Of a stretch of 64,000 bases of DNA, positions 25,807 to 35,430 are shown in pieces. Both the position numbers and the translations under genes were made by a program. Position 1 is the stretch's first letter; every line of letters starts with the position of its first letter. The notes below the pieces were generated by a model. It had not been told where the DNA came from. It saw only the letters and a list, made by a program, of their open reading frames with translations, and made no database searches. The stretch comes from Priestia taiwanensis (lineage in GTDB: Bacteria; Bacillota; Bacilli; Bacillales; Bacillaceae_G), in contig NZ_BMFK01000001.1 in the NCBI RefSeq assembly GCF_014638355.1, positions 387,160-451,159 on the forward strand, in the 5' to 3' direction.

Positions 25807-27969
25807 ATGAAATTAATAATCGCGGAGAAACCAGATCAAGGGGCGAAGTTAGCTGCACCTTATTCACATAAGAAGAAAAATGGATATATTGAAATCGCTC
25901 CTAATGATGTGTTTCCAAGAGGAGCGTATTTAAGTTGGGCGGTCGGTCATTTATGTGAACTTGTACCACCCGAAGAATATGATCCAAAGTGGAAGAAGTG
26001 GAGCATGACGACACTACCAATTATTCCAGAGAAATTTAACCATAGAGTAACAAAGTCAAAGTGGAAACAATTTAACGTTGTAAAAGAATTAGTGCATCGT
26101 AGTGAAGTGGGCGAAATCATTATCGCAGGTGATGCCGAGCGTGAAGGGGAAGCGATTATTCGTCTAACGTTAATGCTTGCTCGTAACGCGAAGCCAATGA
26201 AGCGATTATGGATTTCGTCGTTAACACAAAATGCGGTGATGAACGGTTTTAAAAATTTATTAGATGAGAAAGAAACGCGTAATCTTTATTACGAAGCATA
26301 CAGTCGTTCATGTGCGGATTGGCTCGTTGGAATGAATGCATCTCGTGCGTATACACTGTTATTACAGAAAAAAGGCATTTCTGATGTATTCTCGACAGGA
26401 CGTGTACAAACACCAACGCTTGCGCTAATTGTGAAGCGGGAAAAGGAAATCGAGAATTTTAAGTCAGAGCCGTTTTGGGAAGTTATTGCGACGTTTAATA
26501 TGGACGGTAAGACGTATACAGGAAAGTGGCATAAAGACAATGATTTTCGTTTGAAGGAAGAGGGAATGGCGTATAAGATTGCGCAGTTTTGTCATGAGAA
26601 AGAGGCAGAGGTACATGAACTAGAGAAGGAGCGCAAAGAGTTTTTACCACCGTTTCTTTATAATTTATCTTCTTTGCAGGCAGAGGCAAATAAACGTTTT
26701 AAGTTCTCACCGCAGAAGACATTAGAAGTGGCACAGAAATTATACATAAAGGGGATTATTTCATATCCACGTTCGGATTCGAGCTTCGTGACGAAAGAAG
26801 AAGCGGCGATGTTCCCGGATATTTTACAAAAGTTAAGTAATACGGAATCATACAAAGCGTTCTTCCCGCTGCCGGTATCATCTATCCTTGATAATAAGCG
26901 TTATGTGAACGAGAAGAAAGTAACGGATCACTATGCAATTATCCCGACGGAACAAGTAGTAGATCCAGCTAAGTTATCAGGAGATGAGCAGAAAATTTAT
27001 GATTTAGTTGTTCGTCGTTTACTTGCGGCTCATTATGAAAAAGCAATTTTCGATTATACGACAGTTCATACGTTAGTTGATGGACGAGCCGCGTTTATTT
27101 CCAAAGGAAAAGAACAAATTCAAGCAGGGTGGCGCATCGTTATATACGGAAAGAAAAAAGAAAAGGACGATGATGAACAAGACTTGCCTTCTTTACACGA
27201 AGGAGAAAAAGGTATCGTACAAGATATTACAGTAAAGGACGGTAAAACACAGCCGCCGAAACGATACACAGAAGGTCAGCTCATTACGTTAATGAAAACA
27301 GCTGGTAAGCATTTAGAGAATGAAGAATTAACGAAAGTGTTAAACAAAACAGAGGGACTTGGTACAGAAGCAACGCGTGCTGGTATTATCGGTGTGTTAA
27401 AAGACCGTCAGTATATTGCCGTATCGAAAAACCAAGTATCGGCGACAGATAAAGGAAAGCTATTAATTGAAGCGATTGGTGACAGTATTTTGGCTTCACC
27501 AGAAATGACGGCGAAATGGGAGCAACGTCTAGACGAAATCGGAGACGGAAAAGCATCGCCGAGCGTTTTCATGGAACAAACGAAAAAGTTAACATTAAAG
27601 CTCATTGAAGATGCACAGGATCAGAGTGAGAAGTGGGACTTCGGTCAATTTGACTTATCACAGTTCCAAGGAAAACCAGGAGCAAAGAAGAAGTCCATAA
27701 TCGGTTCAAAAGTTGGCAAATGTAAAAAGTGTGACGGTGATGTCGTTGATAAGTCTACTTTCTACGGGTGTACAAACTATCAAACGACGAAGTGTGATTT
27801 TACGATGTCAAAGAAAATACTAGGTAAAACGATTAGCCAAAAGAATATGAAGAAACTATTAAACGACGAACAGACAGATATCATTAAAGGTTTCAAGAAA
27901 AACGACAACACATTCGATGCGAAGTTAGAGTGGAAAGATGGGAAGATGAACTTCATATTTGAGAAGTGA
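25807..27969 (+). CDS. topB: DNA topoisomerase III
   Basis: A 720-residue type IA topoisomerase, near the usual Bacillus TopB length. The TOPRIM domain begins at Met1 (KLIIAEKPDQGAKLA, acidic residues in AGDAEREGEAI near 103-113). The catalytic tyrosine is Tyr320 in IISYPRSDSSF. The C-terminus (about 638-664) has a zinc-ribbon-like CKKCDGDVVDKSTFYGC...CDF. It relaxes and decatenates DNA during replication and recombination. ATG 25807 has only a weak ribosome binding site (GGAATGATACGAAG). It is monocistronic and lies directly left of the 28-35 kb foreign island. Confidence 0.95.
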   Translation: MKLIIAEKPDQGAKLAAPYSHKKKNGYIEIAPNDVFPRGAYLSWAVGHLCELVPPEEYDPKWKKWSMTTLPIIPEKFNHRVTKSKWKQFNVVKELVHRSEVGEIIIAGDAEREGEAIIRLTLMLARNAKPMKRLWISSLTQNAVMNGFKNLLDEKETRNLYYEAYSRSCADWLVGMNASRAYTLLLQKKGISDVFSTGRVQTPTLALIVKREKEIENFKSEPFWEVIATFNMDGKTYTGKWHKDNDFRLKEEGMAYKIAQFCHEKEAEVHELEKERKEFLPPFLYNLSSLQAEANKRFKFSPQKTLEVAQKLYIKGIISYPRSDSSFVTKEEAAMFPDILQKLSNTESYKAFFPLPVSSILDNKRYVNEKKVTDHYAIIPTEQVVDPAKLSGDEQKIYDLVVRRLLAAHYEKAIFDYTTVHTLVDGRAAFISKGKEQIQAGWRIVIYGKKKEKDDDEQDLPSLHEGEKGIVQDITVKDGKTQPPKRYTEGQLITLMKTAGKHLENEELTKVLNKTEGLGTEATRAGIIGVLKDRQYIAVSKNQVSATDKGKLLIEAIGDSILASPEMTAKWEQRLDEIGDGKASPSVFMEQTKKLTLKLIEDAQDQSEKWDFGQFDLSQFQGKPGAKKKSIIGSKVGKCKKCDGDVVDKSTFYGCTNYQTTKCDFTMSKKILGKTISQKNMKKLLNDEQTDIIKGFKKNDNTFDAKLEWKDGKMNFIFEK

Positions 27970-28010
27970 AGAATAAGAAAAGAATACAGGCCTTATGGAG
28001 GCAGTTTCTT

Positions 28011-28100
28011 TTGCGAGAGTGGTTGTCGATTATATTTAGCTTAGAAAGTCGTTTGTTATAGGTATGAGATGTGTACTAGAATTCTTGATCCAAATGGAGA
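28011..28100. repeat. Direct repeat shared with 34700-34790
   Basis: About 90 bases (TTGCGAGAGTGG... to ...AATGGAGAA) recur in the same orientation at 34700-34790 with scattered substitutions. Both belong to the IS3-type orfB remnants on either side of the restriction-like operon. Confidence 0.75.
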
Positions 28101-28244
28101 ATGATTTTGTACACATCTCTTTTTTCGTTAAATCCTCAAGTGTATCTAATACAAGCAGATTGTCATTACGCTTAGAAATTTTCTAAGAAACAATTTCATT
28201 GTTATATAGATCTTATACAACAGAACGGAAACTGAAACCATCGT

Positions 28245-28547
28245 TTAACGGTAAGTAGGTAATATTTGTAACGAGAGCCTCGTTATGTTTTCAATTACTG
28301 AAATTGTGGTTTGGAACGTTTTGGAAAACATTTGAGTACTTACCTTGAAAGAAGCATCGCCTCTTTCGAATAATTGATTGCTTAATTCTCTCATTAAGCG
28401 ATACACCTTTTTGTGGTTGAACAAGAGACCTTTCTCCCTCAAAGCAATTTTTATACGTGGATAACCATATTGTTTATGCTTAAGATGAATAGATTTTATT
28501 ATTGCCTTTAGTGGTATTTCCTTATTAAATTTTACGTTTCTAGCCAA
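28245..28547 (-). pseudogene. IS3-family transposase orfB fragment
   Basis: A 100-residue open stretch; its first 60 residues match the N-terminal part of IS150-type transposase B (helix-turn-helix, GYPRIKIALREKG). After residue 58 the reading shifts and the rest (SVIENITRLSLQIL) is out of the family frame. The catalytic DDE domain is absent in frame, so it cannot transpose. Confidence 0.75.
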
Positions 28548-28795
28548 TCTAGTATGTGTCCATTTATAGAAGCTGGTATGGTTTACACCAGCTATTTCGG
28601 TTAACCATGTAATTGAATAGCTCTCTTTAAATATTTCAGTGATAGGGTATAGACCTTATGGACTGGTGAACTACTTCTTTTTCCCAAATTGTCTACTACT
28701 CACCGCTCTCCTCAAATTTTTTCACTTGTGTTGGACTTTTAATATTTTATTTTTTAGCGACAGCTACATAACCTCCCTCGTTGTTTCTAACCGTT

Positions 28796-29209
28796 TTTAT
28801 TCTAATCATTATAGAATAGTGAAAATATCCAACAGTTATATAAGCAAGCATATCTTCAAGGTTACTCCCTTCTTCTGTTTTTCCAATGTCTGTAACATAA
28901 AGAACGTTATTAGGAGTGTTGCGACAAAGAGTATACTAAAAGCTATCAAATCCTATTTCTTCTGACTTCTTTGATTATCAGGAGCTTCTATACTACAGTC
29001 TTGAACAATCAGTAGTAGTCACTATGAAAGTAATAAGAGCTAGTACTAAATAAAGTGACAAACCTGTTTCAACGTCTATTCCACGAAGTATATGCTCCTT
29101 TATGAATACAAATCTATTAAAAATATAAGTAGTTCAAAGTGATATAGTAGTGTTTTTTATGAAAAAAAAGGTAAAATATAATTAGAATAATTAAAGAGGT
29201 GAAACATGT
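28796..29209. other. Gene-free leader of the McrBC-like operon
   Basis: About 400 bases of very AT-rich DNA with no supported gene. Near its end, TATAAT at 29177-29182 is a good -10 box with no clear -35, followed by AAAGAGGTGA (29193-29202) as ribosome binding site for the GTG at 29210. Confidence 0.5.
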
Positions 29210-30508
29210 GTGTTAGATCAAGAATGGTTTATCCAAGTTTTAACTAGGAAAGATCTTGCCATTTTATGTAATGACTTTAAAGTACGGGTACAGGGATTTC
29301 AACGAAGTTTAAATAATGCACCAGTTAATTTGTTAAAAGCTGCAATGAGAGAGGCCTTAAATAACGGGATAAAGAGAAAAAAGAACAATGCTCTAGTTTT
29401 TGAAGAAATGTTAAAAAAAATTGTGAAAGAGGTTAGAGAAAAATGTCCTTATTTAGATAAACTTAGATTTGAAGAATTTATAGTCCGAGTAGAAGTGGAT
29501 TCAAATATATTAAATTATGAAACTATCGCAGTTGCAATTTTTGATTATCCTCATGAATATCAAAATAATAAAGAAAAAATGATTGAGAATTTCCGTAATA
29601 AAATGTATATATTTAATGGTTTATCAGAAGAATTATCTAGGCCTGTCATAGAGAAAATTAACTTCCTTGTTGAAGAAGTCAATCTTGAAAGCGAATGTTA
29701 TACTCTCTTAAAGAAATTTGAAAGAGATAATTTGAGTAGTCAACAGAATAATCTGTACAAGAAAATTCATGGGAAAGTTAAAACAGAGGAACAGACTTTT
29801 AAACTGCTAACAGAAATAGATAAACCTAATCAATATGTGGTGATAACAGTATTTTTACTACACGGTAATAATTATAAAGAAGATAAATATAAATTCCTTT
29901 TAGAGTTTTGTATAAAGAAAATTCAAGAATATTATTTGGAAAGATGTAAACACAAAATAGTTAAGATGCAAGGAGAGAAGCTAGACTATGAGAGGAAGAA
30001 TATTTCTTTGAATAGACAAATAGAGACGTTAAATAGTCAGTACGAAGAAAAAGAGAAGTATAATACGTGTATTGAAGAGAAACTTTCGGTTGCCGTCAAT
30101 ATAGGTAAAGAGCTACAACAAAAACATAATCAATTAGAGGAGATAATTCGCCAAAATGAACCTTTACAGATGTTTTTTTTACGTCTAGTTACGGAGAATC
30201 AATTCATTATTATTACAAAAGATTATGAAGAATTTATTCATACACCTTTTGAAGCGGTTACAATTTCGCCTTTGAATTTTAAGAAACAATTGCTTAATAA
30301 TCAGAATCATAAGTTCAAGGAGCAGATTATTTTTGTAACAAGGGTTTCTTTTAGAACAGGAAGAGATTGGTTCAATTTTAAACAAACATTGAACGATAAC
30401 CAGTTAGTATTCGAAGAAATAGGACATTACGAAATTTATTATTATATTAAAGAGATTGTTGAATACCTGAACCGAAAGGAGATATTAGTATATGCAGATG
30501 AGGTATGA
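29210..30508 (+). CDS. Coiled-coil accessory protein of McrBC-like system
   Basis: A 432-residue protein I cannot assign to a named family. Residues 1-130 are mixed and charged; 235-316 form a clear coiled coil (KKIQEYYLERCKHKIVKMQ, then Leu/Ile heptads through NQLEEIIRQN); 325-432 look like an alternating beta/alpha domain (QFIIITKD, FEAVTISP, EQIIFVTR, FEEIGHYEIYYYIKEI), Rossmann- or receiver-like. It starts at GTG 29210 and its end overlaps the McrB-like gene by 17 bases, so is translated with it. Coiled-coil partners encoded beside McrBC homologues occur in the CoCoNuT class of type IV systems; whether this belongs there is inference. Confidence 0.7.
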   Translation: MLDQEWFIQVLTRKDLAILCNDFKVRVQGFQRSLNNAPVNLLKAAMREALNNGIKRKKNNALVFEEMLKKIVKEVREKCPYLDKLRFEEFIVRVEVDSNILNYETIAVAIFDYPHEYQNNKEKMIENFRNKMYIFNGLSEELSRPVIEKINFLVEEVNLESECYTLLKKFERDNLSSQQNNLYKKIHGKVKTEEQTFKLLTEIDKPNQYVVITVFLLHGNNYKEDKYKFLLEFCIKKIQEYYLERCKHKIVKMQGEKLDYERKNISLNRQIETLNSQYEEKEKYNTCIEEKLSVAVNIGKELQQKHNQLEEIIRQNEPLQMFFLRLVTENQFIIITKDYEEFIHTPFEAVTISPLNFKKQLLNNQNHKFKEQIIFVTRVSFRTGRDWFNFKQTLNDNQLVFEEIGHYEIYYYIKEIVEYLNRKEILVYADEV

Positions 30509-32549
30509 GCTACTTGAAATTAAAGATACAGAAAAACGTTATATAGAGGAGTGTTTTTTGTTAGGAAAACTTGCTGAAGATGATTCTGCTTTACCTGGTC
30601 TTGGAGTTGAAGCAGGAAAAGCAGTTAGTTATACCCATGTTGGTGCTGGAGATAATGTAGTTTTTTATATTAAAGTTTGCTCTGATGAGCCTCTTTTATT
30701 AAAAAATCTTGTTAATAAATCTCCTGATGAAGTATATATTACGTTTGATAATCGTAACAAATTGTACTTAGATAGAGAAAACTATCAATATGCAGATGAT
30801 AAAGTAAGATTCATACGTGAGCATTTTAAAGATAAGTTAATTTTATTTAAGCCTAAATTAAACTATGATTATGCTAAAAAGAGATATCATTATAATTTTG
30901 ATGTTATTTTGGTAGAAGAAGAAGGAGAAACGTCAACTCATTATGTTCCCGTTCCTCATATTAAAAAAGGCATTTCCCATAAGCGCTTTGAAAAACTTCT
31001 ATTAGACCAAAAACCAATAGAATTAGAACAACATAATCATAGCTTTGATACTCCAGAATTTATTGTTTGTGATAGTTTTATATATCAAATTCCGGATTCA
31101 GATAGTTTCGAAAAGTATAAAACAAGAACAACAACGTATATTTGTCAAAAGCCAGAAGAGATTAAAAAAATCCCATTACCAAAAGATTGGTATTTTTCAA
31201 TGGCGAGAATACCTTATAAAGATTTATGTTTTATTTCTACAGTTACTCGAGGTAGTTTAATTGACTTGTTTGAAGAATCGGGGAAATTAATTGTGGATTC
31301 TTATAAAGAAGTAGAAAGTGAAACGAACAGTTTAAAAGAGGAACCTAAAGAGAAAAAGGAATCAAAGAATTATCTAGGCGAAGAGAACAATCTAATAGAA
31401 AATAGTGATAAAGATAATGTGGTTGAAGAGTACGAATTTTTAGATAGGCTTTCAGCTTTAGCAGAGCAAAAAGAATTAATTTATGATCAAAATGATTTGA
31501 AAAACTTACACATCTCTTTAAAGACTGGCAATTTAACTATATTAGGTGGAATGAGCGGAACTGGTAAATCAGAATTAGCAAGATTATATGCAGAGGCCCT
31601 TGGATTAAGTGAGGGAGATAACCTTTTATTTCTACCCGTTAGTCCTTCATTTACCGAACCATCGGATATTCTTGGTTTTTTAAATCAACAGACTGGTATT
31701 TATATGGAAAGTGATACCGGCTTAACAAGCTTTTTGATTAAAGCTAGCAAGAAAAAAGACAAGATGTTCATGGTGGTATTCGATGAAATGAACTTAGGGC
31801 AAATTGAACATTATTTTAGTGATTTTATATCTGTTTTAGAGGGACCAAGAGATAATAGGACATTAAATCTTTTTAGTGGAAATTCCATTTGTCATCAGCC
31901 TGATTATAGAGAAGGGATTGAAATTGGTAACAATGTTTTATTTGTTGGAACAATGAATATAGATGAGTCCGTAAAAATGCCTACCAATCGAATCCTGGAC
32001 AGATCTAATTTTCTTATATTGGAGAAAAAAGGTTTTTTGGAAGCTAAAATTTATGAGGAGCAACAACTCGAACAAACTGAGGAAGAAAAGACAATTGTAG
32101 ATATGTCAACTGTTATTAAGGCTGAAAATTTTCAATACTGGATTTCGAATTCAGATAGTTTATCCAGCTTAGAGGACGATGAATTAAAAATCTTAGATGA
32201 GATTCATGAGCAAATTAGCAGTTATGATTCCCAAACAGGGGTATCTTTTAGAATTGCAAAATCAGTTGCTAAATATCTAGGGAATATTCCTAAAGATGAG
32301 GATGGTAATGAACTGTTGTCTAGGGATGTGGCATTTGATTATCAAATTAAACAGCGTATCCTTCCTAAAATCAGAGGTTATCGTGATCAAATTGAAAATT
32401 TAATTTTTAAAATTGATGGAGAAGGTAAAATCAAAGAAGGTACTATTAGTATGATTTTGACGAAATATGAAGAAAAGAATTTTGAAAAATCATTAAGGTA
32501 TCTTGAACAAAAATCGAAAGAGTTGATTCGAAATGGGTACACTTTGTAA
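30492..32549 (+). CDS. McrB-like AAA+ GTPase of type IV restriction-like system
   Basis: A 685-residue protein. The C-terminal half is an AAA+ domain with Walker A GGMSGTGKSE (Lys359), Walker B MVVFDEMN (431-434) and the McrB-type signature MNID (488-491, matching the MNxxD motif of McrB GTPases). Residues 1-260 form a separate beta-rich domain, presumably target recognition or partner binding, joined by an acidic Lys/Glu linker (about 275-320). McrB homologues form hexamers that drive a McrC nuclease. It overlaps the genes on both sides by 17 bases. Base composition is visibly more AT-rich than flanking housekeeping genes, suggesting transfer. Confidence 0.85.
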   Translation: MQMRYELLEIKDTEKRYIEECFLLGKLAEDDSALPGLGVEAGKAVSYTHVGAGDNVVFYIKVCSDEPLLLKNLVNKSPDEVYITFDNRNKLYLDRENYQYADDKVRFIREHFKDKLILFKPKLNYDYAKKRYHYNFDVILVEEEGETSTHYVPVPHIKKGISHKRFEKLLLDQKPIELEQHNHSFDTPEFIVCDSFIYQIPDSDSFEKYKTRTTTYICQKPEEIKKIPLPKDWYFSMARIPYKDLCFISTVTRGSLIDLFEESGKLIVDSYKEVESETNSLKEEPKEKKESKNYLGEENNLIENSDKDNVVEEYEFLDRLSALAEQKELIYDQNDLKNLHISLKTGNLTILGGMSGTGKSELARLYAEALGLSEGDNLLFLPVSPSFTEPSDILGFLNQQTGIYMESDTGLTSFLIKASKKKDKMFMVVFDEMNLGQIEHYFSDFISVLEGPRDNRTLNLFSGNSICHQPDYREGIEIGNNVLFVGTMNIDESVKMPTNRILDRSNFLILEKKGFLEAKIYEEQQLEQTEEEKTIVDMSTVIKAENFQYWISNSDSLSSLEDDELKILDEIHEQISSYDSQTGVSFRIAKSVAKYLGNIPKDEDGNELLSRDVAFDYQIKQRILPKIRGYRDQIENLIFKIDGEGKIKEGTISMILTKYEEKNFEKSLRYLEQKSKELIRNGYTL

Positions 32550-34428
32550 TACTAAGGAATTGCCGTTTAATATAATTGTAACTCATGGATATACTCAAGA
32601 GAAAAAAATTTTGAAGGTGTATCCTAGCAGTGGACACATAAATACAGAACAAGTTATTGAGCTTAAGGAGGGCTTGCAAACTGGAATTCAATTTTTTGTA
32701 GAAAACAACGAAAATATGGATGAGAACTCTACAATTGAAATTCAGACTTCTTTGTACAATGATGAGGATACACAAAAATCTATTGTATACCGTTTAACGG
32801 AAGGGTCTATTACTAATTGGATATACAAAAATAAAAGTAATGAAACGTTCCCCTGGCGAATGGGGACATATCTATTGAAAGTTTACTATAAAGGGAATTT
32901 TTATACTACTAGTTTCTTTGTGAAACCTTTGTACTTAAACGATGAACAAGTTCATACAATTCATAGATATTTAGAAGAGAAAGTTGAAGGAATAGTTTAT
33001 GATTTAATTTATAGTAATAAAAGCTTAACTAAATATCAAGATGAAGTATTAAGCAGTTGGTATTATGATTACGCAAGGTATATGATGGCTCATAGAGAAT
33101 CTATCAATTACTTTTTATTATCATTAGAAAAAGATCCAATCTCACATTTGAGAGGAGATTACGAAGAAAGTCGAAAACAAGAAAAGGTTAATAGAAAGTC
33201 CATACATTGGGAGTATACTAATAGAGGATTATCAAGAAATTCGGGTGGAAACAATAAAATCTTCTTTTATAACCATGTAAAAAAAGAAGATTTCAATCAT
33301 AAAATAAATCAATGGATGAAAACTATCTTATCTAAATGGAATGGAGATATTCATCTGGTCATAGATGTGATATCAAAAGATTATGATTCTGTAAAGAAAA
33401 AAATAGCACTTTTAAAGGTAGAATTCAAAAAACTAGAATATAGAAGTGAATACATTAATTCTAAAACAGAAGTTGCAAGAACAGAAAAGGTAGATTTAAA
33501 GGCAAAAAAAATTATTTTTGAAAAAGAGCTGAAAAAATATAACGAAAGATATCTACAACAAGCAAAGTGGCTAGAGCATTTAAGGGCCATTCATAGTCGG
33601 ATTGTACATTTGTTAAACAACTCGTTTTTTTCTGGGGTTGATCGAGGTAATATAAAACCGTTGTTAACTGATAACCGTTATTATCAACTTAACTTTATTT
33701 ATGAAAAGTCAAAACTTATTCAAAAAAATCAAGGAGATAAAGAGCGATATATTAAAATCTACAAGCCATTTTGGCAGATTTATGAATATTATTGTCTATT
33801 TATAGTACTCGATGGATTGAGAAAAGGAGGTTTTAAACTTACTAACAATTTAGAAACAAATTTGATTGAGTCTTACCATCAAAATACGATTCCCGCAGGT
33901 TCTTTTTTCTCGTTAGAAAATTCTAAGGTTATTATCCACTGTTGGTATGATAAGTATCACAGTGATAAATTTTCTGCTGAGAGGGAAGGGGAACTTTTCT
34001 TTACACCACAGGAAAAAAAGAGGCCAGATATAAAGCTAGATTTATATAAAAAGCAAGAAGATGGCACTTTATTATTTGAAAGTTGTATAATTTTTGATGC
34101 AAGGTTCCGTAAATTTTCTAATATGCATAGTGATAATTATGCAACTTCTACTTCTCATCAGCTAACAAATTATACTATGTTCTTCTACTTAGGAGAAAAT
34201 CGTCCTACAAGGCCGGTAGTTGAGAAAGTGATTTGTTTATATGGGAGTGAGAGTAAAGGTCAGGTGAAAAAAGAGGTATTTCCACTTACCTATATAAATC
34301 TTTTTCCAAATGTACTTGATAATGGAGAAATAGAGACTAGAGGAGAGAAAGAAGTATTAGAAGAAATTTATTCATGGATAGGTGCATCGAATATTGAAGA
34401 AGAAGAAAGCAGCTTGATGAATAAATAA
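32533..34428 (+). CDS. DUF2357 / McrC-like PD-(D/E)XK nuclease
   Basis: A 631-residue protein. Residues 1-130 are beta-rich, 300-390 contain helices with a coiled-coil-like stretch, and the C-terminus carries the restriction-fold core: RPDIKLDL with Asp499, then IIFDARFRK with Asp522, and the helix HQLTNYTMFFYL after it. DUF2357 proteins are McrC-like nucleases paired with McrB-like GTPases, as here. Oddly, the lysine expected in the DAK motif is Arg524. The ATG overlaps the McrB-like stop by 17 bases. It is the last gene; no terminator-like T run follows before the second IS remnant. Confidence 0.82.
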   Translation: MGTLCNTKELPFNIIVTHGYTQEKKILKVYPSSGHINTEQVIELKEGLQTGIQFFVENNENMDENSTIEIQTSLYNDEDTQKSIVYRLTEGSITNWIYKNKSNETFPWRMGTYLLKVYYKGNFYTTSFFVKPLYLNDEQVHTIHRYLEEKVEGIVYDLIYSNKSLTKYQDEVLSSWYYDYARYMMAHRESINYFLLSLEKDPISHLRGDYEESRKQEKVNRKSIHWEYTNRGLSRNSGGNNKIFFYNHVKKEDFNHKINQWMKTILSKWNGDIHLVIDVISKDYDSVKKKIALLKVEFKKLEYRSEYINSKTEVARTEKVDLKAKKIIFEKELKKYNERYLQQAKWLEHLRAIHSRIVHLLNNSFFSGVDRGNIKPLLTDNRYYQLNFIYEKSKLIQKNQGDKERYIKIYKPFWQIYEYYCLFIVLDGLRKGGFKLTNNLETNLIESYHQNTIPAGSFFSLENSKVIIHCWYDKYHSDKFSAEREGELFFTPQEKKRPDIKLDLYKKQEDGTLLFESCIIFDARFRKFSNMHSDNYATSTSHQLTNYTMFFYLGENRPTRPVVEKVICLYGSESKGQVKKEVFPLTYINLFPNVLDNGEIETRGEKEVLEEIYSWIGASNIEEEESSLMNK

Positions 34429-34460
34429 AATATTTAAAAAATCGAAACCTATCTTAAGTT

Positions 34461-35213
34461 TGGACTTACCCCTGTCAAGTAGACAGTTATAAAAAGACTA
34501 TGCAGCCATCGAGATTCGATATTTTATCGGAGCCTGGTGGTTGAATCGTTTTTGGAATCTTTTGTAGTTGTAGAAATAGATATATTCTTCAACTGCTTGT
34601 ATCAATTCTTCTTCTGTTTTAAAATGAGATAGATATAACATCTCCGACTTAAAATGGGAGAAAAACGATTCAATACAGGCATTATCATGACAGTTTCCTT
34701 TGCGAGAGTGGCTGCCTATGATGCTTAGCTTAGAAAGTCGTTTGTTATAGGCATGAGATGTGTACTGGAATCTCTGATTCGAATGGAGAAGGGTCTGTAC
34801 ACCTCCGTTTACAGATTTGGGTAACGCTTTTTTATGTATTCAACCTGCGCTTTGTAGTAATCTCGTTCTTCTTCCACACTTTTAAAGTGAATACGACGTC
34901 CTTTTAATGGATGGGAATTCCTTTTGCACCACCATGTTTTCCACGATTATCTAGTACTTCACGGTTTTTTTGATATTTTTTTACCCGATTTTTTACCTGT
35001 GTTGGGCTTTTAATATTATACTTTTGGGCGAAAGCTTAATAGCCGCCCTCATTGTTTAAATAACTTTGTACAACTTCTAATTTTAATTCCGCTGAATATG
35101 AGTTGAAATTCGATCCCTTTTTCGCCATAAAAAATCCCTTCCAAGTAGTAGTGTATCATCCATGTAAAATACATGGCCTTTTTACACTGTCTACCTAAAG
35201 GGGATAATATCAA
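34461..35213 (-). mobile_element. Internally deleted IS3/IS150-type element, copy 2
   Basis: A 753-base leftward element. Imperfect terminal inverted repeats are visible: left TGGACTTACCCC...GTAGACAGT (34461-34486), right complement TTGATATTATCCCC...GTAGACAGT (35213-35185). Inside are the orfB C-terminus (CHDN...ESFFSHFKSEM and the IYFYNYKRFQ end, 34498-34790) and the orfA N-terminal half (34830-35130); the middle is deleted. GTT occurs on both outer flanks (34458-34460 and 35214-35216), compatible with a 3-base target duplication. It cannot make transposase but might be moved in trans. Confidence 0.75.
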
Positions 35214-35430
35214 GTTATGGACAAGTTTCGTTTTTTGAATAAGTGACTCTATATCTGAAACTATTTTATGAAAGCTTACTTTGCACACATTTAAAATTGC
35301 GAATAATATATTTACTATGAATTTTCTTTTCTATGTTTCGGAAAACTTATATATGTATGGTCTAAGTTAGATTTTCTTGATTAATGGAAAGCTCTAGGCG
35401 TTCTTTTTTATTACTATTTTAAATGCTTGC
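35214..35430. other. Intergenic DNA right of the second IS remnant
   Basis: AT-rich stretch with no open frame of note, no terminator and no recognisable site; probably degenerate DNA between the IS remnant and the decayed gene at 35431. Confidence 0.4.

Larger units (their letters stand above)
28010..28795 (-). mobile_element. Decayed IS3/IS150-type element, copy 1
   Basis: A leftward, broken IS3-family element. The transposase B start is visible at 28547-28380 (AIIKSIHLKHKQYGYPRIKI, then KVYRLMRELSNQ, the HTH_21 region of IS150-type orfB), then the frame is lost; a C-terminal catalytic-core fragment persists at 28011-28100. Upstream, 28713-28790 matches the orfA region of the second copy at 34461-35213. 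Multiple stops and frameshifts make it inactive. The ends could not be located. It forms the left border of the McrBC-like operon. Confidence 0.7.

Noticed and set aside
28639..28965. 108-codon frame across the first IS remnant.
   Set aside because: Antisense to the recognisable transposase remnant and lacks a ribosome binding site.
28010..35213. An intact, active composite transposon.
   Set aside because: Both flanking elements lack a complete transposase, and no outer ends of the first copy were found.
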